Assembly (NCBI GenBank): GCA_030490835.1
Contig: CM059972.1
Coordinates: 88,769,137-88,833,136 of the forward strand
Direction: 5' to 3'
Length of the DNA: 64,000 nt
DNA from: Annona cherimola
Taxonomy: Eukaryota; Streptophyta; Magnoliopsida; Magnoliales; Annonaceae
This document shows positions 63,541-64,000 of the stretch, piece after piece. Numbering within the stretch: the stretch's first letter is position 1; each line of letters starts with the position of its first letter. The notes beneath the pieces were generated by a model. It made no database searches. It saw only the letters and a list, made by a program, of their open reading frames with translations, and had not been told where the DNA came from. The translations under genes and the position numbers were made by a program.

Positions 63541-64000
63541 AATTAACAAAGAAAGAGATCTCATTGCTTAAAGGGGAGAAGGAGCTACTTATTGAAAGAA
63601 AACTAGCATGAGATGCTATGAAGTCTTTATGATAACTTAGAATTGATTATTAGAAAACGATAATATGCATTAGTAGGTTTTCTAAGGGTTTAGGTATGTG
63701 GTATATTACTCCCAATGTAAATTATGCATTTTATTGTGCAACTCTAAATTTTACACTTGTTATTTCTTTGAAAGGAATTGAAGTATCTCACCCTCAAATC
63801 TTTGTGCCTATTTTCTCTATTATTATATCTATTGCCTTATTTTTTGTTCCATTAGAGGTGTATTTTTTGTGTCATTTTGGATCACAGAACACACGCTTTA
63901 TAAATGAATAATTCAGTTGAGTTTTATTGAAAGGGAATATGAATCCATTAAAATTTTCTTCTTGTTTTCTAAGAGAACCACAAGCCTATAATCAAACACT
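63541..64000. other. Unassigned right edge
   Basis: An open frame at 63696-63911 (plus) encodes a hydrophobic, membrane-like stretch (IFVPIFSIIISIALFFVPLEV). It could be a continuation of the GRF-type gene or chance in T-rich DNA. Confidence 0.25.

Overview
This is plant nuclear DNA. The evidence is two spliced, plant-specific genes with large introns, an AT-rich background, and dense class I and class II transposons with plant-type families (FAR1-like MULE, Ty1/copia, Athila-like Ty3/gypsy, hAT, Tourist-like MITEs). The species cannot be fixed from the sequence; the large TE-filled introns suggest an angiosperm with a sizeable genome, such as a woody lineage.

Two genes look intact. On the minus strand, 10045-21722 encodes AUXIN-BINDING PROTEIN 1 (ABP1). 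I assembled it from five exons with matching phases: 191 aa, signal peptide, HxH...E cupin zinc site and C-terminal KDEL. On the plus strand, 52183-53751 encodes a chloroplast mTERF protein matching Arabidopsis BSM/RUG2/mTERF4. In Arabidopsis these two are consecutive loci (At4g02980 and At4g02990), so the window preserves an old gene pair. Here the two genes face away from each other (head to head) and are about 30 kb apart.

Nearly all of that gap is one transposon stack. A Mutator-like element runs from 24608 to 50133, bounded by perfect 9-bp target duplications (GAGTTAAAG). Its arms are about 4.4 kb inverted copies of a FAR1/MULE transposase gene, both broken, around a 3.4 kb centre that holds a captured MAP-kinase fragment. 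The right arm has taken two later insertions: a copia solo LTR (33404-35085, perfect 5-bp duplication) and an Athila-like element (38190-49659, 4/5-bp duplication). The Athila-like left LTR was hit by a hAT element (only 40 bp remain), and a composite copia unit (38824-45049) now lies at that breakpoint.

Region by region: 1-10 kb is AT-rich intergenic DNA with hAT elements, foldbacks and MITEs. 10-21.7 kb is ABP1, with a hAT in intron 4, nested MITEs in intron 3 and a small LTR element in intron 2. 21.7-24.6 kb is MITE-rich upstream sequence. 24.6-50.1 kb is the nested MULE. 50.1-54.2 kb is the mTERF4 gene. 54.2-64 kb is MITE-rich intergenic DNA with an old decayed copia LTR and, near 63 kb, a remnant of a GRF-type zinc-finger gene. 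I saw no tRNA, rRNA or CRISPR array.
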